Origin: Stentor coeruleus
Lineage: Eukaryota > Ciliophora > Heterotrichea > Heterotrichida > Stentoridae
DNA: 58,531 bases
Direction: 5' to 3'
NCBI GenBank assembly: GCA_001970955.1
Contig: MPUH01000389.1
Coordinates: 1-58,531 of the forward strand
Under the pieces are notes generated by a model. The model searched no databases. It had not been told where the DNA came from and worked only from the letters and a program-made list of their open reading frames with translations. The position numbers and the translations under genes were made by a program. Position 1 is the first letter of the stretch; each line of letters starts with the position of its first letter. Shown one piece after another: positions 7,925 to 20,100 of the stretch.

Positions 7925-10285
7925 TTACAACTCTCTATACTGAATCGCACCACCCAGTCTCCATATAAGTTCTTTAAGCTTTTTTTGCGTATTAAGATTT
8001 TTATTAATAATCATCTTAGCTTCAGAAATCTATATAACCTTTACCTTCTCTTCAATTTTCTCATTTCTCATATCAAACCCATTTAATATATTCTCCATAC
8101 TAATCTTCATTTTCGGTACTTCAACACTTTTATCACTATTATCAAAAGACTGAAATTCCACTTCATCAAGTCCTAATTTCTCAGACAAATTAACTTTTTC
8201 ATTATCCTTCGGCATATACTCAATATGCACCCAATCATCTTTCTTACAATTACCATCAAGATACGATGAGTACCTTGCCCTTTGTCCTTTTTTTTTCTCC
8301 CAAGGGTTTTTCATTTGTTCAATAACCAAAGATGAACTCCTATTAATATTCCTTTCTGTTTTTATCATGTTTTTATGACTATGGAAAATCGATTCTTTTG
8401 GGTTTTTATCAAGCGCCGAAGACCAAAGCTTCCGATTTTGTTTCTTCCTTTCTGACTCATTTTGCATACTAATAAATACCGCTGTGTCTTTTCTATTAAG
8501 TTTCAAGTTTTTTTCCTGATACTGTTCAAAATCACTAGAATCACTTTCAGTAAATAAACTATTTTCTTGTAATAAAGAATTCTGATTATATAAATCTAAA
8601 ACATGGGCTTTACCTTCATTTAGTTTTATCTTCCTAACTTTAGCTATTGCCCAAGTCTCATCTTTTATATCAGGAAAGTCGTTAATAACTTGTAAAAACT
8701 CAGGTTTTCTTAATAAAAGCAATTGAGATTCTGTTGATGCTATTGTAGCAGTTGAGTCTCTTGTTAAATTTTCAATAATTTCAATTTCCCCAAAATAAGA
8801 CCCTTGAACATATGTTCTAAACACGACATTGTTTATAGCTTTTAAATGAACCCTACCACTTTTAATAAAATAAATCTCTTCTGCAGCTTCGTTTTCTTGA
8901 TAAACAATATCATTAAAAACAAAAATAGAGGATTTTAATAACGGGACAACTTGATTAATAAAACACTTGGGTTTTTCTTTAAAAAAAAGTATCGACTCAA
9001 CAGTTTTCTGATTAAAAAAATCCAATATTTCATCTCTAAGATTAGCTGGGATTTCTTTTAATAATTGTGTATGGTCTAATGCTACATGGATATTTCTTTT
9101 AAGGTTGACTTTTAAGTTTTTTTTCATCCTTTCAAAGAGTGGGCCTGGGAGTTTTATAGCTTTAGCGAACTCACCGATTCCATTTAGTTTTTCTTTGATC
9201 GCTAGTTTGATTTTATCTTTATTTGTAACAAAAGAACATAACCCAGAGATTATATATGAATAAAGCCCTGCACCAAAACCCATGAGTAAGATTGAAAAAA
9301 CTTTTTCATCATTAGTTAATGGGTAGATATCCCCATATCCAATTTTTGTTAGTGTTGTAAATACAAAATAAATACTAGAGATATATTTATCGAATTCTGA
9401 AAGGTTTTCAATATTATAACGAATGATCCAGGTGTTAGGGTTTGTATCATCAATTTTAGAGATGTAGTACCAGAAACACCCTGATACATGTACCGAAATT
9501 ATAAAAGCTATAATGAAAATAAACATCCGAGCATAGTTGAAAGAGAGTTTTGCCCATAGAAAAAATGTTTCTAAATAATTACCTCTAAAAAGCTGCAGGG
9601 TTTTTAGGATACGAAGCATTCGGAGCATTTTATATAGTCGACTTACACGTATTATACGAATAAACCGGTTGTATGAGATTTTATTTGAAGATTCTGGAGA
9701 GGATGTGTATAGGAATTCTAAAGGAATTGAGGATATAAAATCTATAAAAAACCAAGACTTTATGTATTTTTTCACTATAGTTGTCCTTGAAGTTATGATT
9801 TTCCCAGTCATATCAGCATAAGCACTATTAAATGTTATAAGAATGTCTGATAAGAAAAAACAGTCAATAATCCCATCTAAATACAGCCAGTTTTCATTAT
9901 ATACAACAAAGCTCAGTTGATATGGTAAAACAGTAGCTATATATAAAGTTAGGAAAATCATCAATGCATTCCAAAAAGCTTTGAATTTAGAATCCGGAAA
10001 AAACAATATTTTCAAGCTTATTGACTTAGACTTAAAAATAGGTTCATCACATATAACTTCTGTACCGTTTACAGCCCCATACATCCTGATATCCTTATTT
10101 AGTTTATTGAATTTTCCAATAACTTTTGCAACATTACGTACCTTTGACCATAAATACTGTATTCTCTCTTTACTTACTTTTGCATTTGAAAACTCTCTTG
10201 TTGATATCCTTTTTACTGTTTCAGTTCTATTATATTCTCTACCAAATTTTTGTCTAGTCTCTTTGAAGTTTATCATAATTGACAT
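7925..10285 (-). CDS. Voltage-gated / cyclic-nucleotide-binding-domain K+-type channel
   Basis: After splicing a 15-nt intron (8030..8044) the protein is 781 aa, ending IQYREL. Six-TM channel of the HCN/EAG/CNG superfamily: S1 about 103-125, S2 137-157, S3 177-195, S4 with regularly spaced Arg (RFIRIIRVSRLYKMLRMLR, about 207-225), S5 252-275, pore loop with IGYGD (315-319), S6 328-352, then a C-linker and a cyclic-nucleotide-binding fold (FGEIEIIENLTRDSTATI). Odd points: the filter residue before IGYG is Lys (K314) where Thr, Ser or Cys is usual, and the phosphate-binding cassette shows Ser where cAMP-binding channels have Arg, so ligand gating is doubtful. The roughly 250-residue tail is charged and Ser-rich. 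Probably a plasma-membrane or ciliary-membrane channel. Confidence 0.93.
8030..8044 (-). other. 15-nt intron (channel gene)
   Basis: GTAAAGGTTATATAG on the minus strand, phase 0. Unspliced, it ends the protein at VKVI; spliced, it adds 34 residues starting ISEAKMIIN. A at position 10. The extension is not homology-checked, but the intron fits the pattern exactly. Confidence 0.8.
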
Positions 10286-11105
10286 AATATCAAACTTGTA
10301 TATAAAAGTAAATAAATTAAGTTTTTTTAAATTGACTAGAAATTATATTTTAAAGTTTAGATTATAGTTTTTAAAACATAGAGAAATTATTTTTATAAGA
10401 TATTATGATAGTTTTAAGGTAATGTTTAAGTTTAGAATTAAATAGAAATAGTTTTGAAGGAAAGATAGAATTTTTGTGAAAATGAATTATTGAAATTAGT
10501 ATGAAGATTGAAAAATGATTATTGTGTGATGTTTTAGATAGGAGGAGATTGAAATGGATTTTGGGTTTGAGATTTTGTAATAATAAGAAATATTTTAGGA
10601 AATTTGATAGGAATTTGGATTAGTTAATTTTATTATGTGTTATTATTACAAGGGCTGGACAATAGTCAAGCGATAATTCCTAACTTATATTAATGTATTA
10701 TTATTGGAATATTGTTTTTGTTGTATATAATGATATGCAGTATTCTTCATCAATTTCCATAAAAGGTATTTTTTTAGATTTATATCAACAGTTTTTAGTC
10801 ATTTTGTATTATAGTAAATTATAACAGGGAAAATTAAAATTATAATAGACTGAGGGATAAATCGGTAAATTTTACTTACAACTAAATTGCTTAGTAAAAC
10901 TTTGCTAGATTGTATTAAGACTTGAATATATATTTTTATTAAAACTAAATTGCAAAGTGTAATAAGTTCAGAAATTAATAAGATCATAATTCTATACCCT
11001 CAAATGCTTTATGCTGCAAACCCCAATTCGCTACCTAAATTCTCTAAAAATCATAAATCCCTACATAAGCCTATCTAAAAAAACTAAAATCCATAATAAA
11101 TAATA
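10286..11105. other. Divergent intergenic region channel / NAP1
   Basis: About 820 bp. The left 350 bp are G-rich and C-poor on the plus strand (5' flank of the minus-strand channel); the last 120 bp before NAP1 are C-rich and G-poor. It contains copy 2 of the dispersed 36-nt element. No gene is supported. Confidence 0.6.
10646..10681 (+). repeat. Dispersed 36-nt element, copy 2
   Basis: Matches 5032..5067 at 35 of 36 positions (C for T after TCAAG), in the same orientation and again between divergent genes. The right arm of the copy-1 hairpin is absent here. Confidence 0.8.
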
Positions 11106-11837
11106 ATGGAAAACACCAAAGAGGGTAAAGACCTTGAGGTCCAGCACAAAAAAGCTGAAGACCTTCTGTCAAGACTCTCCGGTGACAATCTTGCACGTGC
11201 AAGTTCTCTCCTAGACCTGCAAAAAGCTAGAAACATTCTCTACATGAACTTCATCAAAGAACTCAAACAACTTGAGGAGCATTACGAAGACCAATACCAA
11301 CCTCTTTACTCACAACGTGCAGAAATCCTCAAGACCCAAAAAGGTTTCTGGCTCAAAACTATAAAGCAAAATGCCTTAACCTCATCTTTAGTTTATACAC
11401 ATGATGAAGAAATCTTACAATATCTGACTGATATTAAATGTTTAACTGATCCAGACTCAGATAATTTTGTCTTAGAGTTTATTTTTACTGAGAATCCTTT
11501 TATAGAAAATGATATACTTAGAAAAAAGTACGTGATGACAAATGCTGATGTTATGGAAAAAAGTATCGGGACTGAGATTGTGTGGAAAAATAGGAGTGGT
11601 GAGGATGAGGAAATGAGAAAAAAACAGTTAAATGATGGGAGTTTTTTTAAGTTTTTCAATAATATCAATATGCCAAATGCAGCGGAGTTAGAAGGGTTGA
11701 ATGATAGTATGGAACAAGAACTTGTTGATAATGTCGAGCAGGATTTTGATATAGCTTCTGAGTTTAAAGATGAGATTATACCTAATGCGGTTTTGTATTA
11801 TCTTGGAAGTAGGTGTGATGATGATAAAGAAGAGTAA
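11106..11837 (+). CDS. Nucleosome assembly protein (NAP1 family)
   Basis: A 243-residue histone chaperone of the NAP1/SET family, which carries H2A-H2B and helps assemble and remodel chromatin. The long N-terminal dimerisation helix is visible (FIKELKQLEEHYEDQYQPLYSQR), followed by GFWLKTIKQN, the equivalent of the FWxxxLxN element. The earmuff-domain strands follow (LTDPDSDNFVLEFIFTENPFIEND, as in FxLxFxFxxNPFFxN), then SFFKFFNN, the family SFFxFF signature, and a C-terminal run DEIIPNAVLYYLG. The acidic tail is short (CDDDKEE). At 243 aa it is smaller than NAP1 of animals or yeast (about 390-420) and closer to SET/Vps75-sized members. No intron found. Confidence 0.93.
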   Translation: MENTKEGKDLEVQHKKAEDLLSRLSGDNLARASSLLDLQKARNILYMNFIKELKQLEEHYEDQYQPLYSQRAEILKTQKGFWLKTIKQNALTSSLVYTHDEEILQYLTDIKCLTDPDSDNFVLEFIFTENPFIENDILRKKYVMTNADVMEKSIGTEIVWKNRSGEDEEMRKKQLNDGSFFKFFNNINMPNAAELEGLNDSMEQELVDNVEQDFDIASEFKDEIIPNAVLYYLGSRCDDDKEE

Positions 11838-12167
11838 AAGAGATAAGATTATAATTAGGGTTTTAAAGGATAATGGATTAGGATTTTTATAATGTATTAT
11901 ATGATAAAATTGGTATAAAAATGCGGTTTTTGAGTATTGGAAAATGATTTTTTAAGCTGAAGATTTAATGTTTGATATAAGAAATTTTAATAGAATTCAA
12001 TACAAAAATCTCATATTTCAATAACCCATTAGAAATATTTGATTTTTTTTACCATATCAGTATTACTTAATCCTAAATACAATTCATGGTTTTCTAAATT
12101 AACGATAAGGAATTAAAACTTTAAAAGTATCGATATAAACTAAATGTTTATAATATGTTTATAAAAA
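11838..12167. other. Intergenic, no gene seen
   Basis: 330 bp. The first 150 bp are G-rich and C-poor (3' flank of NAP1); the rest is AT-rich. Nothing else recognised. Confidence 0.5.
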
Positions 12168-12386
12168 ATGAATGAGTCTTATCGAAATTGGAGTGAAGAT
12201 CTGTTTTACTCAACAGAAATTATAATTGAAAGTCATTTTGAGCCTGTTGATAATGAAAATGTCCCATCGCCAATGAGACCAGCCAGGATACAATCACACT
12301 GGCTTGAAGTTACTCCAACAAGAAGTCCGTTAAAAGCTTTACAAGAAACCCCTTTAGGACTTAGGTATAGCCCTATTTCTAAGTAA
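12168..12386 (+). CDS. Small orphan protein, 72 aa
   Basis: A 72-residue frame with balanced composition, unlike nearby noise frames: acidic N-terminal half (NWSEDLFYSTEIIIES) and a Pro/Arg-rich C-terminal half with several SP/TP sites (VPSPMRPARIQ, TPTRSPLKAL, YSPISK) that look like proline-directed kinase targets. No signal peptide or membrane segment. The first ATG (12168) is directly preceded by an A-rich leader, as in other genes here. I do not recognise a family. It could be a regulatory linear-motif protein; it might also be a chance frame, so confidence is moderate. Confidence 0.5.
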   Translation: MNESYRNWSEDLFYSTEIIIESHFEPVDNENVPSPMRPARIQSHWLEVTPTRSPLKALQETPLGLRYSPISK

Positions 12387-12524
12387 AATGATAATGAGTC
12401 AAAAATACTAATTTTATTTGTTATTGGAAATTTGGCATAATAGGATATTATTTTTTTGAAAGAATCAGATGATTTTAGGGTTTAAAGATATTGGCTTAGT
12501 TTAATTGAAGCTAAAATTATGGGA

Positions 12525-12621
12525 TTTTTGAATTTTGTTGTAGATTTTGAAGAATATTTTAAATATAAATTTNTTTTTGAATTTTGTTGTAGATTTTGAA
12601 GAATATTTTAAATATAAATTT
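12525..12621. repeat. Assembly joint: 48-bp duplication around a single N
   Basis: Bases 12525..12572 and 12574..12621 are the same 48 bp, separated by one N at 12573. This is the mark of two contig ends that overlap but were scaffolded side by side, so the true sequence probably holds one copy. No gene is touched. Confidence 0.85.
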
Positions 12622-12809
12622 GGAAAATTATGAAGATTATTAATTTGGAGTGAAGGATAATTAGGTATTTAGGTTTGAAAATAGTTTTTTTATATGTGAT
12701 TTTCATATAGATGATTTTAAATAAAATCTTCACTCCTAAACCTATCCAAAAAACTCTTACCTCATTTTCTATAATCTCCATATCAATCATAATATTTATT
12801 TAAATCCTA
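12622..12809. other. Intergenic 3' flank of TMEM222 gene
   Basis: AT-rich, no coding pattern. The stretch just right of the gap is G-rich on plus; the last 90 bp before the TMEM222 stop are C-rich on plus, i.e. G-rich in that gene's sense, as at other 3' ends. Confidence 0.5.
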
Positions 12810-13322
12810 CTAATTCATACCCTTTAAAAGTACGATCAAAATTATCGCTGCAACGATAATAAAAAACCCCAAATAAGTTTTAAAAAATCCTCCAAACCCT
12901 GTATATTTTCCTTTAAGCACTAAAAGTATAGCAATATTAACCATATTCCATCCTCCACCTTGATAATTAGCTTGGTTAAGTACATATGCAACATGACTAT
13001 GACAATTATTACAGAATAAATTATGTTCTTCATCTTTGTACTTATCATCACCTTTCATTACAAATTCATCCCATTTCTCTTTATTTTCAATTTCAAGCAT
13101 AACATATTTTGTTGGGTTACCAAATGCCATATCATCAATAGTCACACTATAAGTTCCAGAAAAATCATGAATTATACCTTCACTTGTACATATCCCAGTA
13201 TGGCCGATAAAAGGGAAGAGTGCTGTGATTAATGGTAAAGGGGTCCAGACTATACAGAATGGATATCGGTTGGTATGAATGTCTAATACGCAGTTATCAT
13301 ATTGTTCCATATACGATCTCAT
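12810..13322 (-). CDS. TMEM222: TMEM222 / RTE1 family membrane protein (DUF778)
   Basis: A 170-residue member of the family that includes animal TMEM222 and plant RTE1, the Golgi/ER protein that regulates the ethylene receptor ETR1. The match runs the whole length: YPFCIVWTPLPLITALFPFIGHTGICTSEG, then DFSGTYSVTIDDMAFGNPTKYVMLE, then LFCNNCHSHVAYVLNQ, then WNMVNIAILLVLKGKYTGFGGFFKTYL. The CxxCHSHVA cysteine/histidine cluster is a family hallmark. Hydrophobic segments lie near the start of the domain and at the C-terminus (about 145-166). The first ATG gives a natural N-terminus. Biochemical activity of the family is not known; in a ciliate an endomembrane role is the reasonable inference. Confidence 0.93.
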   Translation of the reverse strand: MRSYMEQYDNCVLDIHTNRYPFCIVWTPLPLITALFPFIGHTGICTSEGIIHDFSGTYSVTIDDMAFGNPTKYVMLEIENKEKWDEFVMKGDDKYKDEEHNLFCNNCHSHVAYVLNQANYQGGGWNMVNIAILLVLKGKYTGFGGFFKTYLGFFIIVAAIILIVLLKGMN

Positions 13323-13567
13323 AATTATTATATTTTGATTTTAATAGTTTGGGTTAGATTTTGAAGGTAGTGATGTTTGGTTTTAATATAGGGTTTTAGG
13401 TTGAAGAAAAAGATTTTTAGGTTTTAAATTTGGTAATTAAGATAAGCTTTTTATATCATTATTCATAATATTTTTCGAAGTTAATCTTATAGTTTTTATG
13501 ATTATAACTAGATAAAATTATTAAGAAAAACTGTACTTTGGGTTTGATTATAAGGGTTATTTTAAGT

Positions 13568-13852
13568 ATGGAAAAATATCAGGTTAAGATTGCATTTGAG
13601 AGCAGAAATATTGAAGTGACAAACAACTTGATGAGTAATATTTTAGAGTTTGCTATCAGGTCAATGTATGGTTTAATAGGGGGAAGCTTATTGAATTATG
13701 AGATTTTAAGTATTGAAGCTGAAAATTCTATGATGTGTTTTCAATGCGATAAAGGGGACTCAGAAAAGATAATTGGAGCTTTGGCAATGGTTGGTAGTTA
13801 TGGGGTTTCTAGAATTAAGACTGCTGTGAAGAAAATTTCTTGTCCTGATTAG
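13568..13852 (+). CDS. Rpp14/Pop5-like RNase P/MRP subunit
   Basis: A 94-residue protein from the first ATG (13568); the frame is open 30 nt further upstream without an ATG. It aligns by eye with human Rpp14: YQVKIAFES matches the first strand, ILEFAIRSMYGLIGGSLLNYEILS the helix and following strand (human AVKDLFGEVDAALPLDILT), and IIGALAMVGSYG the helix matching LTLLGSYKG. Rpp14 and Pop5 share this fold and form a pair in RNase P and MRP, which process tRNA 5' ends and rRNA precursors. Length fits Rpp14 (124) better than Pop5 (163). No intron found. The assignment rests on a short, divergent family, so I keep it at moderate confidence. Confidence 0.65.
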   Translation: MEKYQVKIAFESRNIEVTNNLMSNILEFAIRSMYGLIGGSLLNYEILSIEAENSMMCFQCDKGDSEKIIGALAMVGSYGVSRIKTAVKKISCPD

Positions 13853-14172
13853 TAATAAATAGTAACTTCAATATAAAGGGAAAGATTTTATAAACTCAAT
13901 TTGATAAACTTAAACTGTTTAACTTAGTTAATTTACTAAAAAAATCTTTTAAACAGTTTATATATTAAAAAAAAAAAATTTTAGAGTTTAAATCTGTCTG
14001 TTTATTCATTCTATTAATTAGCTTATTTATCTATTTATCAATAACAACAATTTCTTCTTACTATATATCAATTTATAAATAATATCATCCTGAAAATATT
14101 TTTATATCAGAAACAAAATTCCCACACATCATAAAAGATAAGAACTTCTAAGTAAATATTCTATCTAACTAA
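13853..14172. other. Convergent intergenic region, no gene seen
   Basis: 320 bp between the 3' ends of the Rpp14-like gene and Piezo. AT-rich with an A-tract near 13970. No structured element recognised. Confidence 0.5.
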
Positions 14173-17100
14173 TTAATCAGCTTTAAGCTTGACTGAATTA
14201 CGTCCAGTAAGATATTTAACGCTTTCTGGTGACCTTAGTATATCCAACAATTCAAAGTAAAGAATTTTTTCCATCCTTAAATTCATTTTCGATCTATTGT
14301 AAATTATCTGTGAACACAAAATAATTAAATGCCTAGGGTCTTTCATATCTGTCATTATAACATTCATTCCGCTACCAACAGTGATATACCTAATTAGCCT
14401 TCCAAGTAAATACACAACAGAGAAATAAAACCCAAATATTGAGAATGAAAATGTTGCAGGACTATATTCATCTGATATGACAAAGAATTTTAATGGTTTC
14501 AACTTATTATTTTCATTAGTCCTTCCTACAGTCCAATAAACTTCACTTGAATTTTCTAATTTTACAACTAAATTACTTGTAAAACTAATATCATGCACAG
14601 TCTCAGGAACAACAGTTCCCGCACTTGGAATCCTTATAATCTGTTCAAGTTTATCAGTTAAGACAACAAAATTTGTTGATTGTTTACATAAAACTTCAAT
14701 AAACCCATCTAAGTATTCTTTAGAATCAAAATTGTAATCACTTTTCAATGATGAACTTTGTGATGATTTAGGATATGGTCTTATAAAAGTATGATCAATA
14801 GTAAGGCCAACTGATGATAAATCTGTTACTGTTGATAAATCTTTACAGAATTTGTTACGTTTAAGACTTGTGACATCCCATATTGAGTCAGGTTCAGAAG
14901 GTACTTCAAGAAGCTGAGTAAGTTCTTTTTCACTACCTGAAATAAAACTAGAATTACCAAAAAGATCCCATTCAGTTTGATTGTATTCTGGAGGATTATA
15001 AGCGGTTGATGTTGAAAAAAGCATAAGTTGGTTGCTACCGGCGTAGATTTTAAGACTTAAAGATGTTGAAAGTACTTCATTTTTATATATAAACGGATTA
15101 GATGTGCTATAAATAAACAACGGTAACAAAATAATCAGTAAAAGTCCAAACAGACTACAAACTCCATATTGGATTTTTTCAAAAATAGAAATTTCTTTTT
15201 GATCCTCAGCATTTTTAAGCGATTGTTGCTCATAATCAGTTAAAAACAACCTTGCGTTAATATCCTCAAGTTTTAACCACTGAAACAAATTTAATGACGT
15301 TTTGCTAAAAGTCCAATCAATAAAAGTCCTTAATTCAAACAAAAACGGCACAGCCCTGTAGAATTTGAAAAAATAATACTCAGTCCTTGAAGGCTTTTTC
15401 ATTGATGGGAAAGTTGAGTTAGTAAAAGTTGGTAAACCAAGTCTGATCTGTTGAGCAGTTATAGCGAAATAAATAGTGCAAATTACGTAGAATCCTTGTA
15501 AGAAATAATTTATTTCAAAGTTGTTACATGTATTATTATCATGTAAATCGCTACATGAAAAAGTGTTTTTATATTTATAAATGCTGTTTATAGGGAAAAA
15601 CCAAAAGACTAAAATATTGAAAATAATCAGTAAAGCAAAATGGAGGAACTTTTTGACAACGTAATGAACTGAATTGTTTTGTTTTTGGTTGTTATCATTA
15701 TTATCAGCTTCAAAAGTGTTCCTAACTTCAGCTCTAAGATCTGATATATGTCTATTATGGGCAATACGTTCGATTATAATAATAACAACCATGATCACAA
15801 CAGAAAAAACCATTTCTCCTTGGAATTTATTCCTTCTAATAGCTTGATCAATATCCTGATAATTCCCTTCCATTCTGCTGTAAAAAAGGAATAAATAAAG
15901 TGTTATAATAAGTTGCATCATTAGACAATAAGGGTACAAATCTTTACCTGGCTTTGAATTTATATTTAAATTTTCTCTAGAGAGTGTTTTTTTATGATTT
16001 GCAGTTTTATTACAAATTGGATCTATCTCAGTTTCATTCAAAAGCCCTACACGTAAAAGATAATATTCAAGAATAAGTACACTAAAAATCACTGCATTAT
16101 CCCAAAGGGTATAATAAAAAAGAGTTTCACTATAAGTGTTTTTAGCCAAATTTAATCCTATTTTAAATGGGTCTTTATATTGATTTAATGCTTCAGCAAA
16201 TATTTCTTTAAGAATGTCAAGTTGGAATATGTATTTGAGCATTATGATTACAGACTCATAGTAAAGTATGAACCTAAAATACATTGTCTTTGGTCTTGGA
16301 TATTGAATCATCCCATAACTTAATGCTGATACTGGAAGTACTAAACTTACTAAACTTGCATACATAAAATGATTGACAAATAATAAAAAGTATACAAATA
16401 CATCTAAATTGCTCAATATTGCAAATAAAAATATCTGTGGATATTTAGAATAACTATAAGGGATCCAATTTTCATTTAAATAATATCTTTTACCAAACTG
16501 CATAAAATCTTGATTACTGTTTTTTTTGCCCGTGTAAAAATTATGCCGGTTTATTTTCCTTTTCAAACAATCACTCTGTTTTTCTTCAAAATCAGGCTGT
16601 TGCGAGCTTAAAGTTGACACACTTTTCATGAACTTCTTAAATAAAAACGGATTCACATAGCTCAAAATCGAGTTTCTATTCAAATTGTATTTATTTTCTA
16701 CATCTTCATCTTCCTCTTCATTCTCCCAAGGTTCTTTTACCAAATCGCCTTTAAAGTTTTTTATATTAAATTTCATTCTTTTTACTTTTTCATCTGCTTC
16801 ATTCCAAGCTATTAACTTATCTAATAGAAGTTCGACTTTTCTTTCAAATCTTAATCTTATACAATTATGTTCATCAGTTTCAATTTTAAGTCGTTTATTC
16901 AAATTTTCCTCCATACTCTTAACGATTTTTTTTGAAGATTCTTCGATTATTATACACTCATTTTTATGACTTGATTTGAAATCCTCACTATTAATCATCC
17001 TTAATATCAACAGTAAAAAGGCAAAAGAGTAAATTTTAAAGTTCAAAGATGAATAACGGTCGAAATTTGTCAATGAGTCCATGGTTTCATCATTCCAGAT

Positions 17101-20100
17101 TTTAATAAGCCCGAAATCTAAAAACCAATGATCATTTTCTTTAGTCACAAGGCCGACAGGCATTTGTATGAATAATTGACAAGCTAATTCGAGTATGAGT
17201 ATATTTAAAAACAAATTAAGATACAAAGTAAAAGATTTAAGCTCACTTTCTTGGATTCCATGAAAAGTTAAAGTTGTCATAGTTTCAGGTTGTGATAGAA
17301 TAGGTGTTAGATTAGATTTCTTATAATGTTCAGCTTGGAAACTGTTATGTGATTGAATAAGAATTTCTTGTTGAGGGTTACTAACTGAGGACTTTGATGA
17401 TAATAACATGATTTGATTTTCTTTTAAAACAAACAGTAAACATATACAGCAATAAATCGCAGCTATAATCCCTGTGCTTTGGGTTATAAAAAGCATAACA
17501 AAAATCAGTGTGGAAAACCTTGAGAATTTATAGAACAGAACTTTAGCTTTAAACATGAAATTCTTCAACACTTCTCTGAAATTTAATTCTTCAAGTTTCG
17601 CATCTGCTTCAGCTTCGGCTTCGGCTTCAGCTTCAGGTTTATCTTCAGTTTTATCTTCAGTTTTAACTTCAAATTTCGCTTTTTCTTGTTGTCTATTTGT
17701 ATTTCTGTTTATATTTTCGTCTATTTGATTTTTTAGCTTTTTAAGTTCTATTAATTGATTAGTTCTTCCTGCTAAGTAATAGAAATATATAAACCCTACA
17801 AGAGTACAAAGAAGGTCGAAATATACTGAGTAAATTTCAGTTCCGCTGAATTCAAAGAAATTATAAAGATCTTGAGATTCAGGATAAATGTAGTCTAAGC
17901 CTAGATGATCAATTGAAAAACTCAAAAAAATGAGGATGTATTGGGACCAGACACCTATTATAAGTATAAATGCGATAATGTTGGTTTTATCAAATTTTTT
18001 GAAAAAAATAATGATTAGGACCGTGATCATATAAAGGACTGAGATAATTTTTAGTTTGTAAAATGCTAAGATAAGAAGAAGCATGATCATAAAAACTTCA
18101 AATATCGATTTGAGGAGGTCGAGGGAACTTATGAAATCAATGTCGCTTTCGATATTATAATTGACTTCTTTATAGTTCTCTCCTAAGGCTTGAATAAGTT
18201 TTATTCTCGGCCTTAAAATTTCTATCATTTTAACAACTTCATCTTTTTGATTAAAACGGGTTGTTGTATGCCCTCTATTTCTCTGCTGAAATGTACTACC
18301 TCTCCTTTTACTAAGTTCACTTTTTGTAGAAGTAAGTTCAGGCAATGCAGGTAATACAATTTCATTAGAATCATCAGGTTTGCTTTTTGGTATTTCCTGA
18401 TCAATTTTTTTTTTATCTTGAATTTTTTTCCATGTGCTCATAAATCCCGCTGCCACAATAGCCATGCCATCATCTCTTTTTTTCTGACTTGAATTCTTAT
18501 CAGCATTTCCCTCAGTTTTCGATTCCTCCCAACCATCTATAATATTCTTAACCTCATTAGGAATAAGTGCTTGAATATTCAACCTTTCAAGAACCAAAAT
18601 TATAAGTATTATAACATAACCATAACATGATTGTATTGTATTATGGATTTCTGTAATTATAATTTGATATTTATATGAGGATTCAATATAACTTGCATCA
18701 CTTTCTGAGGCTATTAAAATATTATTAAACAATTGAACACTGTATGTGACAATTAAAGCGATTACTGTTGTTATTGTTAGTAATGCCCATAAAAGTGCTC
18801 GATATTCCCATTTTCTTACCTCTTGATAAGTTTTTTTCTTGTCTTCTGAATCGTATGAGGAATAATCGTCACATTCTAATAATCTAGCGTTCATGTTAAA
18901 ATGCTTGAATAATTCTTTGTGATTGTAGATGTATATTATTTGCATTACTCCTATGATGATTAGATATATTACCATAAAAATTGTCATCTGCCAAAATGCA
19001 CTTAGAGTAAAAATACAGAATGAATAATAGATGCAAAATGGTTCTGTTATGAGTTTGTATTCATAACTTCGGGAAAAGAATTCGTTCATGATTTTTGATG
19101 TGATGCTTTTGTTGTTGCTTTCGAAATGCTCGGCTTTTATTTTCACTACAATGAATTTGACAAATTCTTCAGTCTTTTTAGTCTCAGATTTTTGCGATAT
19201 TAACCTAATCATTGCTTTAAATGATAATGATAATAAAAAATCTGCGAGTATATAAAAATATATTTCTTCTTGTGTTTTATATACTTCAAAACCAATAGAA
19301 GGTAGATTCATCCACTCTAGACTAAAAATGCTAACGACACATAGAAAAGTATATCTAGTAAACATAAGTGTTTGAGAGTAAAATCTGAGAATCATCAAAC
19401 AAGATTTTACTTTTTCAGTAGGATTATTTAGATTTCTTCTGGTATTTATATAATGAATAAGCAAAGTTGCCAGTAAAAATATGATTCTCAAAAGGTTCAA
19501 GATGTTAGTTTTTATAACAATACTCAAAACAATGCAAAATGAGTATGTAAAAAAAATATGCAAAAGAGGCTTATATTTTTTCAGCATCGCACTTATTGGA
19601 TTGCTAGGGAAAATAACTTCTGTATCTGCTTTAAGATGATTATTAATAAAACTTTGAAACAAAGTACTAATCATCAAAGGGAATAAAGTATAATAAGCTT
19701 CAGTCTGACTATATCCAAGCCCAAGTGAATTTTTAATAATATCATTATCTTCATTTATATTCATAACATCAAAAATAAGCTTAATAGAATATTTCAAAGC
19801 TATTGCAATGAACAAATAAACATTAAAATTGTCCCAATATTTTTTAATATTATTCTTACTCTGAAGGAAGAATATAATGAATATAATAAACACTGCATGA
19901 AAAAGATCGAGGGAAATCAGTCCAAATAAAACAACACTAAAAATTGATATGATATAATAGCATTTAAAAGGGATTAAAATCAATTTATCAAGAGCTGTAT
20001 TTGGGAAATCAGCTTTATACCAATATAAAGTATTTGAGGTATCTTCTTGATTATTATTTTCTAAAGGTATCGCATTAGGAATTTCTTCTTTAGGATCTTT

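Noticed and set aside
10799..10987. Minus-strand 62-aa open frame in the channel/NAP1 spacer
   Set aside because: Hydrophobic low-complexity frame without family signs.
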